Below, one piece after another: positions 61,105 to 64,000 of a stretch of DNA of 64,000 bases. Numbering within the stretch: the first letter of the stretch is position 1; every line of letters starts with the position of its first letter. The stretch is taken from the NCBI GenBank assembly GCA_023846275.1, contig CM043875.1, positions 22,696,593 through 22,760,592 on the forward strand. The letters are read 5' to 3'. This stretch comes from Vanilla planifolia (Eukaryota; Streptophyta; Magnoliopsida; Asparagales; Orchidaceae). The position numbers were made by a program, and so were the translations under genes. The notes under the pieces are model-generated. The model had not been told where the DNA came from, made no database searches, and saw only the letters and a program-made list of their open reading frames with translations.

Positions 61105-64000
61105 ACTTGATTGTGTTGTATCACACTCTTTCATATTTTCAAGCATAGTCAAAGAGATCATGATTGAATAACTACAAGCAAAAAATCTCTTAATAGTCAC
61201 TTTACTTATTGACAAAACAATAATGATAAATAGATACATTATAAAGGACGCAGAAATGGAATCCTAATCTATTTTAAGTTGATTTTAATTAGAATTATAA
61301 AATTTGACATAATATTAGGAATAGATAAGCTTATGACCCATAAAATGATAATTGATTATTGAGAGAAGAAAGAAATTATTAGGCTAGAAGATGAAATGTA
61401 TAACTTATATCCATAAAAGGCTAAGAAGCTAGTACAAAAAGGAAGTGAATGTTAGTATCCATAGAATGTGCATCATAGATAACACCACAACTTCAAGATA
61501 TACTAGTGGTTTGTAAGTATTTAGAGGTTTTCCCTAAAGGCTTACTTGGGTTAAAACTAGATTAAGATATCAAATTAACCAGTGAAATAATGCCTGGTAT
61601 GTAACCCATTTCTAAGAACCATATTGAATGGCATCAATATAGATGTAGGACATGAAGTGCTAATTATAAGAACTTCTAGATATAACGTTTATTAGACCAA
61701 GTGTTTCACCATAGGAGGTACCAATATTTTTTTTTAAAACTAAGGATGACAATACTCAAATATGCATAGGCAATCGACAACAAAATAAAGCCATCTTCAA
61801 GAATAAATATCCATTGCCTCAAATAAATGTATTATTGGGGTAAGGGTTTTCTTGAAGATTGACTTAAGCTTTAGATATGATCAACTAAAAATTAGAGAAG
61901 ATATACCAAGCAAAACATTTAAAACTCAATACAATCATTATGAGTTTTGTGTACTCCCATTCAAGTTCACAAATGCACCGGCTACTCTCATGGATTTCAT
62001 GAAAAGAGTATTAAAATAGTGTTGGACGACTTTGTTATCGTATTCATTAATGATATCCTAATCCACTCTAAAAGAAAATATGAGTGTACTCAACATCTTG
62101 AAGTAGTGTTACAATGGTTGAAGGAACAACAACTATTTGCCAAATTCTTAAAGTATATTCTTTGGTTAAAGAATATTTCATTCATGGGATGCATGATAAG
62201 TGTTGAAGGATTTATGGTGGATGAAGAAATGGTGGTAGTAGTTATTGAATGACATAGGCCCATAAATGTCTCTGAAGTATAAAGTTTCTTAAGATTGGGT
62301 ATTATTTAAAGTTCATTAAAGGATTTTCTCATTTTTTTCTCTTTTAATAAAACTTACCTAAAATACAATTCCTTTCACTTGGGATCAAAAGTATGAAGAT
62401 AACTTTCAAACATTAAAGCTAAAATTGGCAACCACACTAATATTAATTTTTCCAATTTAGGATGAAGAGTTTCAAGTTTACATAGATGCTTCACCACAAG
62501 GATTGGGTGTAGTTTTAATAAAAAATAAGAAGTTCATAGCTTATCCTTCCCAATAGCTCATGAGAAGACTTAACCCTATAAGACTTAGAGTTGGTAATAA
62601 TTATTTTTGTTCAAAAGATTTGGAGATACTATCTTTTCAATGCAAAAGCTCAAATCTATTTTGACTACTAGAGTCCAAAATATATCTTTAAACAAAAAAA
62701 AATCCTTGCCAAAGGTATTGGTTAGAATTGATAAATGATTATGATATAAAGATCATATACCAACCATGAAAACATCATGACACATGCATTAAGTAGAAAT
62801 GCAAACTTAAATAATTACAAATCAATAATAAAAGATTCTTAATTATGCATCAAGATGAATAGGTTGCTTCTAGAAACCATATTAGTAACTAGTAAGAGAA
62901 ATTTTAATGGAGTTGCAATATAGGTAGAATGGCTCTAAGATTTAAAAGAATTTTAAGGCCAAGATGAAGACGTACAAAAAGTTAAGAAAAATTTTGGAAG
63001 GACAAGAAATGGATTGTTATCTTAACCAGGAGAATGATCTAATCTACTATAAGAATAAGTTGAATATTTCTAACTACGAGAATACATGGTGAATCTTATT
63101 GTAGGAAGCATATGAGTCTCAATATTTGGTACATCCTGGCATAACAAAGATGTATCAACACATGAAAACTAAATTTTGGTGGCTAGAGATGAAGAAGGAC
63201 ATATAAGGAACAATAAGTAAATGCCTAATATGTCAACAAATTAAGGGAGACACTAAAAACCTAACGTAACTTTACAACAATTTCTTATGCCAATACGAAA
63301 GTGCGAAGGAAATTCAATAGACTTAATAGTCAACTTACCCAAGAAAAATCAAGGTAAGGATACTATATGGCTCGTGGTGGATCGATTAATAAAATTGACT
63401 GATGCAATTATAAAAAGATCAAATAATAAGAATAAATAGAGTACTAAAATAAATAGTGTTTAATAGAGAGACTACTAAGTTTACCTCATGATTTTAGAAG
63501 AAAGTGCAAGAAGCATTTGTCACTTTATTAAAGTTTCATACAACCTTCCATTCATAAATTGATAGGAAACTAGAAAAATAATTAAAACGTTGGAAGATAT
63601 GTTGAGGTTGTGTACATTAATTTTGGAGCAAGTTAGGATTTTCACCTTCCATTAATTAAGTTTTCCTATAATAATAGTTATCAATCAAGTGTTGAAATAG
63701 CACCATTTGAAGCATTATTTGGAAGGAAATGCCAATTGCTTATATGTTGATATGAGGAGAGTGAAAAGGCACTTATGGGCTAGATATTGTTGTTGAAACT
63801 ATAAAAAAATTAAAGATTAAAGAAACCATAATGAAGGGCCAAGATTAACAACAAAAGTATGACTCTAAATATAAGAAGATGAAATTTTAGGAAGGAGATT
63901 AAGCCTTAAGCCCCATGAAAGGAGTCAAGATTTGGTTGAGGAAAGCTCAAGTTAACATATATTAGACCTTTCCAAATAATCAAAATGGTAGATCAAGTGG

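Larger units (their letters stand above)
49735..64000 (+). mobile_element. Ty3/gypsy element, split by a Copia insertion and running off the window
   Basis: Primer-binding-like TGGTATTTGTTC at 49735 is followed by gag. The gag zinc knuckle region CFYYENFKHYAKECP lies near 50620-50665. The protease start (SHSFIFSSIVKE) is near 61115-61155. Reverse transcriptase is at about 61530-62300, with VFINDILIHSK near 62040, and RNase H at about 62460-62800. The integrase zinc domain and core are at about 63060-63760. The order gag-PR-RT-RH-IN is that of Ty3/gypsy. The protease segment is cut by the Copia element at 50834-61099. The coding parts are broken in very many places, so it is an old fossil. The right LTR is outside the window. 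Confidence 0.75.

Overview
This window looks like nuclear DNA of a flowering plant, probably a monocot. It is very AT-rich (clearly above 70% A+T by eye) and has the usual plant transposon families: an L1 LINE with DUF4283 and zf-RVT, and SIRE-, Tnt1- and Ty3-type LTR elements. A few sharply bounded GC-rich islands stand out. The monocot guess rests on how GC-rich the one intact gene is, and no species can be named.

The only host gene I can read completely is a two-exon GH17 glucan endo-1,3-beta-glucosidase on the minus strand (26962-28345). It has a signal peptide, both catalytic glutamates and a GPI-type hydrophobic tail. About 2.5 kb to its left (23550-24432, plus strand) lies a dead BAHD acyltransferase of the omega-hydroxypalmitate O-feruloyltransferase type, with frameshifts, stops and no HXXXD motif. 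A third gene-like stretch (about 32430-35710, minus) has a leader with TTAGGGTTT and possible exons, but I could not resolve a product.

The rest is mobile or decayed sequence. From 1 to about 22 kb it is old LTR debris, including a Ty3 element with two LTRs (14259-17709), simple repeats and degenerate tandem arrays. From 22.4 to 26.7 kb, two Copia fossils in opposite orientations flank the BAHD pseudogene. From 37649 to 42877 there is a young, full-length L1 LINE with a 10-bp target duplication, where ORF1 and ORF2 share one frame interrupted by a single stop. Just after it, at 43004-45791, is a 2.8-kb solo LTR with a perfect 5-bp duplication. From about 47.7 kb to the end, a Ty3/gypsy element is split by a 10.3-kb SIRE-type Copia element (50834-61099, duplication GTTTT), which itself carries another insertion (53319-55413).

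The nesting gives a relative order: AT-rich palindromic LTR sequence first, then the Ty3 element, then the Copia element, then the insertion in the Copia. The LINE and the solo LTR entered the old AT-rich sequence independently. All LTR elements here look broken. I found no convincing new system of genes. The most unusual items are the single-frame LINE, a tandem pair of tRNA-like segments at 31.86-32.23 kb, and a dispersed family of AT-rich palindromic repeats.
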